A DNA stretch of 64,000 nt from Thermotoga caldifontis AZM44c09 (GCF_000828655.1 NZ_AP014509.1:248001-312000); one strand, 5' to 3'; counted from the first letter of the stretch, positions 1 through 8,965 are shown. The notes: generated by a model not told the origin, from the letters alone. Translations and numbers: made by a program.

Positions 1-144
1 ACCTATGCTCCGTCTGTGTAGGTGCATTTCAATGTTCTGTTTGGCCTGAGACGGTACTGGTAAACCAACCCACTTTTCTTCAACCTCTTTGCACTTTTCA
101 GTTCGGCGACCTTTGAATCTTGGTTGAGCCTCCGTGTGGGAACG

Positions 145-173
145 TTGAGTTGAGGCGGGGTCTGTGAGATAAT
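145..173 (+). promoter_or_regulatory. Probable sigma-70-type promoter of the uronate/TRAP operon
   Basis: TTGAGT (145-150) and GATAAT (168-173) are separated by 17 bp, and a start site about 35 nt before the first gene would follow. The stretch 1-144 holds no gene I can support. A minus-strand frame there stays open from about 185 down to position 3 but has no start codon. Confidence 0.5.
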
Positions 174-215
174 GAGTCAGTAGCGGTAAAATAGCAGTTA
201 GCGAGGGGGTGAAGC

Positions 216-1055
216 ATGAACCAGTATTTCCTGAAAGTAAATGAAGGAACGCACTTCGTGAGTGAACCACCCGAAAACGGGATGAAGTATCTGGGATTCG
301 AAAGGATCGTTCTTCTCACCGGGAACTACCACGTTTCGAACAGCGGGGATTTCGAAATCTTCCTCGTCGTGCTCGGTGGAAAGTGCACAGTGAAGGTGAG
401 AGACAAAATCTTCGAGAACATCGGCGAAAGAAGGAACGTTTTTGCTGGCAAACCCTATGCAATCTACATACCGCCAAGAATGGATTTCTCAATCGAAGCA
501 CTCGGTTTCGGCTGTGAAGTGGCACTCGCCAAAGCGTTGGTTGGTGAAACTGCAAAGATCGAACCTTATCTGATAACTCCTTCCCAGGTGAACAGCGGCA
601 AATGGGGCATTTCAAACTATTCGAGGACGTTCCACCAGATAGCCGTCGATGAAAAGCACCCCGCGGTGAAGCTCATGGTTGGAGAGACGTTCACACCTTC
701 CGGAAACTGGTCCACCTATCCACCTCACAGGCACGAACGGCACAATCCACCGGAAGAAGTCTTCCTCGAAGAGGTCTACTATTACAGGGTGGACCATCCG
801 AAAGGCTGGGGACTGGCAAGACATTACAGCGACGATGGAACGATAGATTTTGCCGGTGTCATCAAGGACAACACGCTGCACCTCATTCCGAAAGGCTATC
901 ACACCGCCGTCGCTGCCCCAGGTTTCACGGTGTACTATCTGTGGTTCCTGGCGGGAGAAGAGAGAATGCAGCTTCCTTACGTCGATCCAGACATGAGGTT
1001 CATCGACCAAGCGACGAAGATGATAAAGAACATCGAGGATAACCTCTCCCCGTGA
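216..1055 (+). CDS. IolB/KduI-family uronate isomerase
   Basis: A 279-residue cupin-type isomerase of the IolB/KduI family. The metal-site region is visible as YPPHRHERHNPPEEVFLEEV at about residues 168-187, with a later GYHTAVAAPG segment carrying another likely metal ligand. By sequence it resembles IolB (5-deoxyglucuronate isomerase) more than E. coli KduI. It is followed at once by KduD and KdgF, so I infer that it isomerises 5-keto-4-deoxyuronate to 3-deoxy-D-glycero-2,5-hexodiulosonate during pectin breakdown. The start ATG at 216 has the strong ribosome site GAGGGGGTGAAGC. First gene of an operon that runs to the TRAP permease. A true inositol-pathway role is less likely, because no other iol genes are present. 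Confidence 0.8.
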   Translation: MNQYFLKVNEGTHFVSEPPENGMKYLGFERIVLLTGNYHVSNSGDFEIFLVVLGGKCTVKVRDKIFENIGERRNVFAGKPYAIYIPPRMDFSIEALGFGCEVALAKALVGETAKIEPYLITPSQVNSGKWGISNYSRTFHQIAVDEKHPAVKLMVGETFTPSGNWSTYPPHRHERHNPPEEVFLEEVYYYRVDHPKGWGLARHYSDDGTIDFAGVIKDNTLHLIPKGYHTAVAAPGFTVYYLWFLAGEERMQLPYVDPDMRFIDQATKMIKNIEDNLSP

Positions 1056-1065
1056 GGTGAAGAAG

Positions 1066-1836
1066 ATGAACGTGCTTGAGAGCTTTTCACTGAAGGGTAA
1101 AGTCGCCATCGTGACGGGGTCTTCGAGGGGTCTGGGCCAGGCGATGGCGATCGCGCTGGCAGAAGCGGGTGCGGACATCGTCGGGGTGAGTAGATCGAAA
1201 GAGCAGCAAGAAGAAACGAAGAAGGCCGTTGAATCTCTGAACAGGAAATATTTGGCCATCGAGCTGGATCTGAACCAGACTGAAAGGGTCACAGAGATCG
1301 TCGATATGGCTGTCGCTGAGTTCGGCACGGTCGACATACTGGTCAACAACGCCGGGATAATAAGACGCGCCCCAATCCTCGAGTACAGCGAGAAAGACTG
1401 GGACGAAGTGATGAACGTGAATCTGAAATCTGTCTTTCTTCTGTCACAGAGGTTCGCAAGGTATCTGATCGAGCACGAAAAGAGAGGAAAGATCATCAAC
1501 GTGGCGTCTTTGCTCTCGTTTCAGGGTGGTATCTACACCGCAGCGTACACAGCTTCAAAACACGGTGTGCTCGGATTGACGAGAGTTTTTGCGAACGAAC
1601 TGGCAAGGTACGGTATCAACGTGAACGCGATCGCGCCAGGCTACATGGTCACCGACAACACCGAAGCACTCAGAAAAGACGAAAAGAGGTACAACGAGAT
1701 ACTCTCCAGAATCCCCATGGGCAGGTGGGGATTGCCGGAAGATCTCAAGGGCGCGGTGGTGTTCTTGGCAAGCTCCGCTTCTGATTACGTAACGGGGTCT
1801 GTAATCTTCGTGGATGGAGGGTGGATGAGCAGATGA
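1066..1836 (+). CDS. kduD: 2-dehydro-3-deoxy-D-gluconate 5-dehydrogenase (KduD-type SDR)
   Basis: A short-chain dehydrogenase/reductase of about 256 residues. It has the NAD(P)-binding motif TGSSRGLGQAM near the N terminus, the NNAGI motif, and the catalytic Tyr-Lys pair in YTASKHGVLGLTR. The C-terminal FLASSASDYVTGSVIFVDGG is typical of the KduD/gluconate dehydrogenase group. It would reduce 3-deoxy-D-glycero-2,5-hexodiulosonate to 2-keto-3-deoxygluconate in the cytoplasm. An upstream in-frame GTG at 1057 exists, but the ATG at 1066 has GAGGTG at ideal spacing and is preferred. It lies 10 bp after the isomerase gene and overlaps the cupin gene, so the three are cotranscribed. Confidence 0.88.
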   Translation: MNVLESFSLKGKVAIVTGSSRGLGQAMAIALAEAGADIVGVSRSKEQQEETKKAVESLNRKYLAIELDLNQTERVTEIVDMAVAEFGTVDILVNNAGIIRRAPILEYSEKDWDEVMNVNLKSVFLLSQRFARYLIEHEKRGKIINVASLLSFQGGIYTAAYTASKHGVLGLTRVFANELARYGINVNAIAPGYMVTDNTEALRKDEKRYNEILSRIPMGRWGLPEDLKGAVVFLASSASDYVTGSVIFVDGGWMSR

Positions 1837-2171
1837 ACGTGTTCGCACATCTCGATCAGGTAACTCCGAAGAAGGTCAAGGAAGGCATCGAGATGAGGGT
1901 GCTCGTGTGGGCTGGGAAGATGATGATGACGCACGTCACCTTCAAAAAGGGTAGCGTTGGAGACCTTCACAGTCATCCTCACGAGCAGATCAGCTACGTT
2001 GTGGAGGGAGAACTCATCTACAGAGTCGGAGAAGAGAAGTACCACATGAAGGCAGGTTCGGCCATCTACGTTCCGAGCAACGTGAAACACCAAGTCGAGG
2101 CCCTTACGGACGCGGTCCTTCTGGACATCTTCACGCCCATAAGGGAGGATTATCTACCCCAATCTGTGTGA
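1833..2171 (+). CDS. kdgF: Cupin protein, KdgF-like pectin-uronate converting enzyme
   Basis: A single cupin domain of 112 residues with the metal-binding pattern DLHSHPHEQ, a glycine-rich turn, and a later His in VPSNVKHQVEAL. The length and motif spacing match KdgF, which speeds the conversion of 4,5-unsaturated galacturonate to 5-keto-4-deoxyuronate. Placement beside kduD and the IolB/KduI isomerase supports this. The ATG at 1833 overlaps the kduD stop codon (ATGA) and follows GGAGGGTGG; an upstream GTG at 1821 is less well placed. A general sugar-binding cupin cannot be excluded from sequence alone. Confidence 0.75.
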   Translation: MNVFAHLDQVTPKKVKEGIEMRVLVWAGKMMMTHVTFKKGSVGDLHSHPHEQISYVVEGELIYRVGEEKYHMKAGSAIYVPSNVKHQVEALTDAVLLDIFTPIREDYLPQSV

Positions 2172-2183
2172 GGAGGTGTTTGT

Positions 2184-3137
2184 ATGAAGAGGTTGCTCGT
2201 GGTCTTACTGGTTTCGGCGATGTTCGCTGTGGGTCTGGCCGCACCGATCGTGCTCAAATCGGCGGACGTGCACCCTGATGGTTATCCAACGGTAGAGGCT
2301 GTCAAGATGATGGGCAGAATCATCGAGATCATGACCAACGGAAAGTACAGGATCGAAGTCTACACCGGCGGACAGCTCGGAGATGAGAAAGAAACGATCG
2401 AGCAGACGATCATGAACGCGATCCAGATGACACGCGTCTCCGTTGCCCCATTGCAGACGTTCTACGATCCCATTGGAGTCTTCGCGATGCCTTATCTGTT
2501 CAGAGACGAGGAACACTACTGGAAGGTTCTCGAAGGACCGATCGGTGAGGAACTGTTGAAAGGCGTTGAAAAGATCGGTCTCGTAGGCCTGTGCTACTAC
2601 GATGCCGGTGCGAGGAGCTTTTACACAAGAAAGCCCGTGCAGAAACCAGAGGATCTGAAGGGAATGAAGATCAGGGTCCAGATGAACGAAGTCATGGTCG
2701 CGTTGATGCAAGCACTCGGTGCGACGGGTGTGCCCATGGCGTACGCCGAAGTCTACACGGCGCTGCAGACGGGTGTCGTGGACGGAGCTGAGAACAACCC
2801 GCCATCTTACTACACCGCTCGACACTTTGAAGTCGCACCCTATTACTGTCTCGATGAGCACACAAGAATTCCCGAAATCCTGCTGATCTCTAAAGCCTTC
2901 TGGGACAAGCTTACTCCAGAAGAAAAACTCATCTTCAAGACGGCTGCGATAGCTTCGGTGCAGTACGAAAAGTATTTGTGGAAGAAGATGGAAGAAGAGG
3001 CACTCGAAGCTGTACAGAAAGGTGGAGCCAAGATCTTCAAACCGGACATCAGCGCCTTCCAGAAACTCGCTCAGGCCGTTTACGACAAATTCCCACAGTA
3101 CAAAGACCTGATCAAGAGGATTCAGGAAGTCAAATGA
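2184..3137 (+). CDS. dctP: TRAP transporter solute-binding protein (DctP family)
   Basis: A 317-residue protein with a signal peptide (MKRLLVVLLVSAMFAVGLAA) followed by a DctP-type binding domain. The family hallmark region, with the arginine that grips the substrate carboxylate, is visible in KGMKIRVQMNEVMVALMQAL and the following YTALQTGVVDGAENNP. It would bind an organic acid outside the membrane and deliver it to the DctQM permease. Since the three genes before it act on pectin-derived uronates, an unsaturated galacturonate or related sugar acid is the probable substrate (inference). A terminator follows directly, which should give more binding protein than permease. Confidence 0.93.
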   Translation: MKRLLVVLLVSAMFAVGLAAPIVLKSADVHPDGYPTVEAVKMMGRIIEIMTNGKYRIEVYTGGQLGDEKETIEQTIMNAIQMTRVSVAPLQTFYDPIGVFAMPYLFRDEEHYWKVLEGPIGEELLKGVEKIGLVGLCYYDAGARSFYTRKPVQKPEDLKGMKIRVQMNEVMVALMQALGATGVPMAYAEVYTALQTGVVDGAENNPPSYYTARHFEVAPYYCLDEHTRIPEILLISKAFWDKLTPEEKLIFKTAAIASVQYEKYLWKKMEEEALEAVQKGGAKIFKPDISAFQKLAQAVYDKFPQYKDLIKRIQEVK

Positions 3138-3142
3138 GAAGA

Positions 3143-3167
3143 CCGGGCGCAGCTGCGCCCGGTTTTT
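3143..3167 (+). terminator. Internal intrinsic terminator between dctP and dctQ
   Basis: A perfect 8-bp GC-rich stem, CCGGGCGC with GCGCCCGG, encloses the loop AGCT and is followed by TTTTTC. It lies inside the operon, only 13 bp before the next gene, so it probably acts as a partial terminator setting dctP above dctQM. Confidence 0.85.
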
Positions 3168-3180
3168 CGAGGTGGACAGG

Positions 3181-3672
3181 ATGAAGAGAGCGCTGGAGAA
3201 AGTTCTGAACTGGATCGAGAACGCCGTGGTGGGCTTTTCCATCGTGGGACTCATGTTCATGGTAACAATCGTTTTCTACCAGGTCGTGGCGAGGTATTTC
3301 TTCAACAGACCTCCGAAGTGGACTGAAGAGATCGCGCTGGTCACGATGATCTGGATCGCCATGCTTGGCGCGGGGATCGGCTTGAAGAACGATATACACA
3401 TGCGCGTTGAGGTGTTTCTATCTGTGTTTCCGATCAAACTCCAGAGGATCGTTGAAATTGCGATCATGCTGCTCATAGGTTATTTCGGAATTCAGATGAC
3501 GCGCTACACCACAATCATGGTACAGCGCCTTCCGAACAAACTGGCCGCGACGGGCATATCGGTGGCGTGGATGTATTTGCCGATAGCCGTGTGCGGTGTT
3601 CTCGTGGTTGCGTGCGCCGCCCTGAAAGTCATAAACCAGCTCATGATGTTGAAAGGTGAGGGAAAGCGATGA
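3181..3672 (+). CDS. dctQ: TRAP transporter small permease (DctQ family)
   Basis: A 163-residue membrane protein with four predicted hydrophobic segments, including VGFSIVGLMFMVTIVFYQVV and a region containing the family-typical TEEIALVTMIWIAMLGAG. It forms the small membrane subunit of the tripartite TRAP transporter, driven by an ion gradient. The in-frame GTG at 3172 lies within the ribosome site GAGGTGG, so the ATG at 3181 is the better start. It ends in a 4-nt ATGA overlap with dctM, which implies translational coupling. Confidence 0.9.
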   Translation: MKRALEKVLNWIENAVVGFSIVGLMFMVTIVFYQVVARYFFNRPPKWTEEIALVTMIWIAMLGAGIGLKNDIHMRVEVFLSVFPIKLQRIVEIAIMLLIGYFGIQMTRYTTIMVQRLPNKLAATGISVAWMYLPIAVCGVLVVACAALKVINQLMMLKGEGKR

Positions 3673-5060
3673 AAAAGCTTCTCGCCTACATCTTCGGTGC
3701 GTTCATGATCTTTCTTCTGGGTGTACTCCTCGCGTTCATGCTCAGACTCCCCATCACGCAGAACTTCTCACGGGAAGAAGCAGGAAGGATCGTACTCTTC
3801 AGTTCCTTCGTACTGCTGATGATGCTCAGAGTTCCCATAGCGTTCTGTCTGAGCATTCCTGCTTTCCTGACTGCGATCTATTTGAAACTTCCTGTCATGG
3901 TGATCTTCCAGAGGATGGGTGCAGGGATAAACGCCTTCTCTTTGATAGCCATTCCTTTCTTCATACTGGCTGGACAGATCATGGCGGAAGGCGGGATCGC
4001 GCAGAAGATAGTTGAATTTTCGAACATCCTCATAGGTAGGGTTCGCGGTGGGCTCGCGATGGTGAACATACTCGCGAGTATGTTCTTCGGCGGTGTGAGT
4101 GGTTCCTCCGTGGCCGATACATCCTCCATCGGAGCTTTCCTGATACCCATGATGGTCCAGCAAGGTTACGACAGGGACTTCTCCATCGCGGTTACCATCA
4201 CTTCCTCCACACTGGGTATCGTCATTCCGCCCAGCCACAACATGATCATCTACTCGCTCGCGGCGGGCGGTGTCTCGATCGGTGCACTGTTCATGGCGGG
4301 TTACATCCCGGGCATCATGGTGGGCGTGGCACAGATGATCGTTGCGTACATCATCTCCAGGAAGAGGAACTATCCGGTGGCGGGCAAGGTGGGATTGAGA
4401 GAGGCACTCATCATAACCAGAGATTCCATACTGGGACTGCTGGTCGGTGTCATCATCATCGCAGGAATCATATTCGGTGTGTTCACCGCTACCGAAGCTT
4501 CGGTTGTGGCGGCTGTGTACGCTCTGATCATCACGATCTTCGTGTACAGAACCATGGACTTCAAGAAACTGTTGAGGACCTTACAGAACACAGCGGTGGT
4601 CATCGCGATGGTTATGTTCATCATAGCGAGCTCTTCTGCCTTCGGATACCTCCTGGCCTATCTGAAGGTGCCGGCGATAGTCGCGAGCACCCTGACGAGT
4701 ATCACAACGAACAAATACGTGTTGCTGTTGCTCATCAACCTGATGCTCCTGTTCCTCGGCATGATCATGGACATGGCACCACTCATACTCATAACCACTC
4801 CCATCCTTCTTCCACTGGTCCGTTCGCTTGGAATGTCACCGATCCAGTTCGGAATCGTCATGATGATAAACCTCGGTATAGGCCTGTGCACGCCACCCGT
4901 CGGAACAACGCTGTTCGTCGGATGTGCGATCGGAAAGAGCACCATGGAGAGAGTAGCAAAGGCTTCGATACCGTTCTACATAGCGATGATCGCGATCCTT
5001 TTGTTGGTCACCTACGTGCCCTGGTTCACGATGTTCCTGGGAGGAAGGTTCGTCCGTTGA
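3669..5060 (+). CDS. dctM: TRAP transporter large permease (DctM family)
   Basis: A 463-residue, very hydrophobic protein with about 12 membrane segments. The family signature FGGVSGSSVADTSSIG lies around residues 139-154 and the repeat-related GLCTPPVGTTLF near residue 410. At 463 residues it is slightly longer than many DctM proteins because of an N-terminal hydrophobic extension. It is the main translocation subunit for the sugar acid bound by DctP. The start overlaps the dctQ stop by 4 nt. No clear hairpin follows; the next gene has its own promoter. Confidence 0.93.
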   Translation: MKKLLAYIFGAFMIFLLGVLLAFMLRLPITQNFSREEAGRIVLFSSFVLLMMLRVPIAFCLSIPAFLTAIYLKLPVMVIFQRMGAGINAFSLIAIPFFILAGQIMAEGGIAQKIVEFSNILIGRVRGGLAMVNILASMFFGGVSGSSVADTSSIGAFLIPMMVQQGYDRDFSIAVTITSSTLGIVIPPSHNMIIYSLAAGGVSIGALFMAGYIPGIMVGVAQMIVAYIISRKRNYPVAGKVGLREALIITRDSILGLLVGVIIIAGIIFGVFTATEASVVAAVYALIITIFVYRTMDFKKLLRTLQNTAVVIAMVMFIIASSSAFGYLLAYLKVPAIVASTLTSITTNKYVLLLLINLMLLFLGMIMDMAPLILITTPILLPLVRSLGMSPIQFGIVMMINLGIGLCTPPVGTTLFVGCAIGKSTMERVAKASIPFYIAMIAILLLVTYVPWFTMFLGGRFVR

Positions 5061-5084
5061 ACCGCTCTTGAACTTCGGAATGCT

Positions 5085-5113
5085 TTGAAGGCTTTTACCC
5101 TTTGTGATAAAAT
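5085..5113 (+). promoter_or_regulatory. Promoter of the pectate lyase gene
   Basis: TTGAAG (5085-5090) and TAAAAT (5108-5113) with 17-bp spacing stand in an AT-rich stretch of the 118-bp gap between dctM and pelA. A transcript start near 5120 leaves a leader of about 60 nt. Confidence 0.6.
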
Positions 5114-5178
5114 TTTTTGTGAAAAGGCCAAATTTCAGAATTTTGGAAAGGTAATTTTGCTTGAGGGGGGGTGTTCTC

Positions 5179-6279
5179 ATGAGGAAACTTCTCGCTGTGG
5201 GGTTACTCGTGCTGGTGAGTCTGGCTTTCGGTTTGATCAAAGCGGATCTGTGCGACAGGCCGATCGGATTCGCCGCGGTCAGTGCGCTCGGCCAGGATGG
5301 AACAACTGGCGGTTGTGGTGGAGAGATCGTTCTGGTGAAGAGTGCGGAAGAACTCGAAATGTGGGCGAACAAGGAAGGCAAGTACATCATAGTGGTCGAT
5401 GGAATCATCGTGTTCGAGCCGAAGAGAGAGATCAACGTGACCTCTGACAAAACCATCGTGGGTATCAACAACGCGAAGATCATCGGTGGCGGTTTCGTGA
5501 TCAAGAATGCGAAGAACGTCATCGTGAGGAACATTCACTTCGAAGGGTTCTACATGGAGGACGACCCGCAGGGAAAGATGTACGACTACGACTACATAAG
5601 CATCGAATCTTCACACCATGTGTGGATCGATCACTGCACGTTCGTGAACGGCAACGATGGGGCCGTCGACATAACGAGATACTCCAGCTATGTCACAGTA
5701 TCCTGGTGCGTGTTCGTCGACCACGACAAGGTCTCGCTCGTTGGAAGCAGCGACAAGGAAGATCCAGTCAAAGCGAAGGAAGCCTACAAAGTGACTTACC
5801 ACCACAACTACTTCAAGAACTGCATACAGAGAATGCCGAGGGTCAGGTTCGGTATGGTGCACGTGTTCAACAACTTCTACAGTGCCGGTTTCAGGTGCGG
5901 TGTGTCTGGCAACGTTGTGCCACAGTACGGCGTCGCTTCCACCTGTGAAGCGAGGGTGCACGTTGAAGCGAACAACTTCATGGGTTTTGGTGCCACGTTG
6001 ATGGAAGGTGCGAACATCGCGTTCGTGCCCACCACAGTCAAGGCGGGTACGTCCCCGGAAGGGTACATATCGCTCGGCAAGGACAACGCGAAGAACGTCT
6101 TCACTTACTGCCACCCTGCTGAGGAGAAGCTCATTGAAGAAGGTAAACCCGTCTTCAACCCGGCAGACTTCTACGAATACACGCTGGATCTCGCCGAAAA
6201 GGTTCCAACGATCGTGGTGGAAGGTGCCGGTGCGGGCAAGCTGATCTTCGACATACCGATGAGCTGTCCGGCTTCCTGA
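5179..6279 (+). CDS. pelA: Secreted pectate lyase, polysaccharide lyase family 1
   Basis: A 366-residue protein with a signal peptide (MRKLLAVGLLVLVSLAFG) and a parallel beta-helix lyase domain. PL1 signatures are HHVWIDHCTFVNGNDGAVDI, followed by VTVSWCVFVDHDKVSLVGSS, and the catalytic segment QRMPRVRFGMVHVFNN with the conserved RxPxxR arginine. The length matches PelA of T. maritima. It cuts polygalacturonate by beta-elimination outside the cell, releasing unsaturated products that feed the KdgF/IolB/KduD enzymes encoded upstream. The ATG at 5179 is chosen over TTG at 5161 because the long G-rich ribosome site lies between them and the signal peptide begins there. It stands 6 bp before the GH28 gene. 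Confidence 0.93.
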   Translation: MRKLLAVGLLVLVSLAFGLIKADLCDRPIGFAAVSALGQDGTTGGCGGEIVLVKSAEELEMWANKEGKYIIVVDGIIVFEPKREINVTSDKTIVGINNAKIIGGGFVIKNAKNVIVRNIHFEGFYMEDDPQGKMYDYDYISIESSHHVWIDHCTFVNGNDGAVDITRYSSYVTVSWCVFVDHDKVSLVGSSDKEDPVKAKEAYKVTYHHNYFKNCIQRMPRVRFGMVHVFNNFYSAGFRCGVSGNVVPQYGVASTCEARVHVEANNFMGFGATLMEGANIAFVPTTVKAGTSPEGYISLGKDNAKNVFTYCHPAEEKLIEEGKPVFNPADFYEYTLDLAEKVPTIVVEGAGAGKLIFDIPMSCPAS

Positions 6280-6285
6280 GAAAGA

Positions 6286-7617
6286 ATGGAAGAATTGATC
6301 AGAGAGATTCTGGACAACATTGCCAAACCTGAGATACCAGACAGAGAGTTCAATATCCTCGATTTCGGTGCGGTCGCCGACGGAAAAGGCGACTGCACCG
6401 ATGCTTTCAAGAGAGCGATAGAGACAGCCGCGAGCGCTGGAGGCGGAAGGATCCTCGTTCCAGAAGGTACCTATCTGACAGGTCCCATACACCTCGAAAG
6501 CAACATCGAACTTCACCTCGAACACGCCACGCTCAAGTTCCACATCGATCCGAAGAGGTACCTTCCCGTGGTCCTGACCAGGTTCGAAGGCATGGAGTTG
6601 TACAACTACTCGCCCCTGATCTACGCGCACGGTAAGAAGAACGTAGCGATCACGGGTCGTGGCGTTCTCGACGGGCAGGCGAACGAGACGAACTGGTGGA
6701 TCTGGAAAGGTAAAGAGGAATTCGGTTGGAAGGCGGGAATGCCCCACCAGGGACCAGACGTGGCGAAACTGACACAGATGGTGAAAAACAACATGGCTGT
6801 GGAAGAGAGGATCTTCGGTGAGGGTCATTTCCTCAGACCCAGCTTCGTTCAGTTCTATCGGTGCAAAAACGTGCTACTTGAAGGCTTCGAGCTGATCAAT
6901 TCTCCCATGTGGTGCATCCACCCCGTGCTGTGCGAGAACGTGATCGTGAGGAACGTGAAGATCTCCAGCAGAGGCCCGAACAACGACGGAATAGACCCCG
7001 AGTCGTGCAGGTACGTGCTCATAGAGAACTGCTTCTTCGACACGGGTGACGACTCGATCGTCATAAAGTCCGGAAGGAACGAGGATGGAAGGCGCATCAA
7101 CGTGCCGTGCGAGTACGTCCTGGCGAGGAACAACACGGTGTTCGGAGAGAAAAGCCACGGAGGTTTCGTGATAGGGAGCGAGATGTCGGGTGGGGCGAGA
7201 AAGCTCGTCGCGGCGAACAACCTCTTCGTGAACCTCGAGAGAGTTTTGAGGATAAAGTCGAACCCGAGGAGGGGCGGTTTCGTCGAGGACGTTTACTTCG
7301 TTAACAACGTCGCTGTGAACGTGTCCGAAGAGTTCATCGTGATCCACACAGATTACGACAACGAAACTGGCGATCATCCACCGCTGGTGAGAAACATCTT
7401 CGTGAAAAACCTCAAGGGAATCCGTGGAAAATACGGAGTCAGGATCAAAGGTCTGGAGAATTCGAAAATAACCGATATTCATCTGGAAGACTGCGTACTG
7501 GAAGACGTGGAATTCGCCGTTCAGGTTGAACATTGCGAAGTGAAGATCAGAAACAGCAGGATCGGAAAATACATTTTCTCAGACGCCACTTTAGATGGAA
7601 GAATGGAGGCACGTTGA
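6286..7617 (+). CDS. pelB: Exo-polygalacturonase, glycoside hydrolase family 28
   Basis: A 443-residue right-handed beta-helix hydrolase. GH28 catalytic motifs are present in order: NNDGIDPESC, DTGDDSIVIKSG, KSHGGFVIGSEMSGG and RIKSNPRRGG, giving the three catalytic aspartates, the conserved His and the RIK substrate motif. An N-terminal pectate-lyase-3-like segment (NILDFGAVADGKGDCTDAF) precedes them. No signal peptide is seen, so the enzyme is probably cytoplasmic and trims imported oligogalacturonides to galacturonate, as in the comparable T. maritima enzyme. It is cotranscribed with pelA (6-bp gap). Confidence 0.92.
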   Translation: MEELIREILDNIAKPEIPDREFNILDFGAVADGKGDCTDAFKRAIETAASAGGGRILVPEGTYLTGPIHLESNIELHLEHATLKFHIDPKRYLPVVLTRFEGMELYNYSPLIYAHGKKNVAITGRGVLDGQANETNWWIWKGKEEFGWKAGMPHQGPDVAKLTQMVKNNMAVEERIFGEGHFLRPSFVQFYRCKNVLLEGFELINSPMWCIHPVLCENVIVRNVKISSRGPNNDGIDPESCRYVLIENCFFDTGDDSIVIKSGRNEDGRRINVPCEYVLARNNTVFGEKSHGGFVIGSEMSGGARKLVAANNLFVNLERVLRIKSNPRRGGFVEDVYFVNNVAVNVSEEFIVIHTDYDNETGDHPPLVRNIFVKNLKGIRGKYGVRIKGLENSKITDIHLEDCVLEDVEFAVQVEHCEVKIRNSRIGKYIFSDATLDGRMEAR

Positions 7618-7702
7618 AGGATCATTCCCACCTTCCACGATCTTCTCCCTGTGCGTCGAACTGGCAAGCACCTGTGTAAAATAACTTTCGGGAGGTGAAA
7701 GT

Positions 7703-8965
7703 GTGAAGAAGCTGGCCATTGTTTTGCTCGCTCTTTTGTTCTGCGTGGTTGGGCTCTCCGAGCAGGTTACGCTCCGAATGATTCAGGTGTTCACCAGCCC
7801 GCTCAGAACCAAAGTGCTTGAAGACATCATTTCGAAATTCGAGGCCCAGAATCCGGGCGTGAAGATCGAGCTCATTTCCCCACCTTACGAAACGGCCTAT
7901 CAGAAGATCTATCTCATGGTGAGCGCGGAAGAACCGCTCGACATAGTTGAGGTTGGAGACTGGTCTTTGAGTGCGCTCGCGAGCATGGGAAAGTTGCTTT
8001 CGCTGGAACCTTACCTCGCAAAGTCCGAGCTGACGAAGTACCTCGTTCCCGGCGTTCTGGAAGCCGCGAGGACATACAAAGGGACTGCGTACCTCTTACC
8101 GAACGCGATCTACGTGAAGACGCTCTTCTACAGACCCGACGTGATCTCGAAGTACGGTATCACGCCACCCGCCAGGACGATGGATGAACTGCTCGAACAC
8201 TGCCGACAGCTCACAAAACCAGAGATCGGTCAGTTTGGATTTGACTTCAGAGGCAAAGGCTATCCCACAGCGTTCATCGACATCGTGATGACCTCGTTCT
8301 TCGACGACATAGATCCCAACTGCATGTACCTCAAGAAGGATGGCAAACTCATCTTTGAAGATCCCAGGGCGCTCGAAGGCTTGAAGTTCTACATCGAGCT
8401 GTTCAAGACCGCACCGAAAGATTCCATCAACTGGGGTTTCGATGAACAGGTGAACGCGTTCGCTTCCGGTGTCACGCCTTACCTGTTCCAGGATCCAGAC
8501 ACGGTCGGCCTGCTCAACGAGATCATGAAGGAAGGAACTTACAAGACCGCACCGCTACCGATCGGAAGGGGTGGAAAGGCCTACCCGACGATAGGTTTCG
8601 CGGGCTGGGGCATAACGAGCTATTCGAAACATAAGGACCTGGCGTGGAGGTTCTTAGAGTTCTTCAACTCACCTGAGATCAACGCCTACTGGTGCAAAGA
8701 TTACGGTGCTCTGCCCGTGGACATGAGAGTCTACGAGATCGATCCTTACTTCAAGAGCGAGACCTTCTACGGCTGGACGGCGATGTTCGAAGACGAAGCG
8801 CACTATCAGTTCACGAAGTATCCGCTGGACAACGAAGCCTGGAGCGAGTGGAACGAACTGCACGAAACCACCATGCAGCAGGTGCTTTTGGGCAAGATGA
8901 AACCGGAAGAAGCCCTGAAGATCTGGGCTGACTTCTGGAAGAAGGCAGGGCTCGGAAAGAAGTGA
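7703..8965 (+). CDS. Sugar ABC transporter substrate-binding protein, family 1
   Basis: A 420-residue extracellular binding protein with a signal peptide (MKKLAIVLLALLFCVVGLSE) and a family-1 solute-binding fold. The recognisable segments are EDIISKFEAQNPGVKIELIS at the mature N terminus and the late FAGWGITSYSKHKDLAWRFL. The GTG start follows GGAGGTGAAA. Position after pelA/pelB and the matching gene order in T. maritima suggest oligogalacturonides as ligand (inference). The 85-bp gap before it contains a possible -10 (TAAAAT, 7677-7682) but no convincing -35. It is followed by two permeases and no ATPase, so a shared ATPase must energise it. Confidence 0.88.
   Translation: MKKLAIVLLALLFCVVGLSEQVTLRMIQVFTSPLRTKVLEDIISKFEAQNPGVKIELISPPYETAYQKIYLMVSAEEPLDIVEVGDWSLSALASMGKLLSLEPYLAKSELTKYLVPGVLEAARTYKGTAYLLPNAIYVKTLFYRPDVISKYGITPPARTMDELLEHCRQLTKPEIGQFGFDFRGKGYPTAFIDIVMTSFFDDIDPNCMYLKKDGKLIFEDPRALEGLKFYIELFKTAPKDSINWGFDEQVNAFASGVTPYLFQDPDTVGLLNEIMKEGTYKTAPLPIGRGGKAYPTIGFAGWGITSYSKHKDLAWRFLEFFNSPEINAYWCKDYGALPVDMRVYEIDPYFKSETFYGWTAMFEDEAHYQFTKYPLDNEAWSEWNELHETTMQQVLLGKMKPEEALKIWADFWKKAGLGKK

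Noticed and set aside
3-185. Minus-strand frame at the left edge with a basic, protein-like sequence (KSAKRLKKSGLVYQYRLRP)
   Set aside because: It has no start codon or ribosome site, lies over the promoter of the first operon and matches no family that I know; probably chance, at most a remnant.
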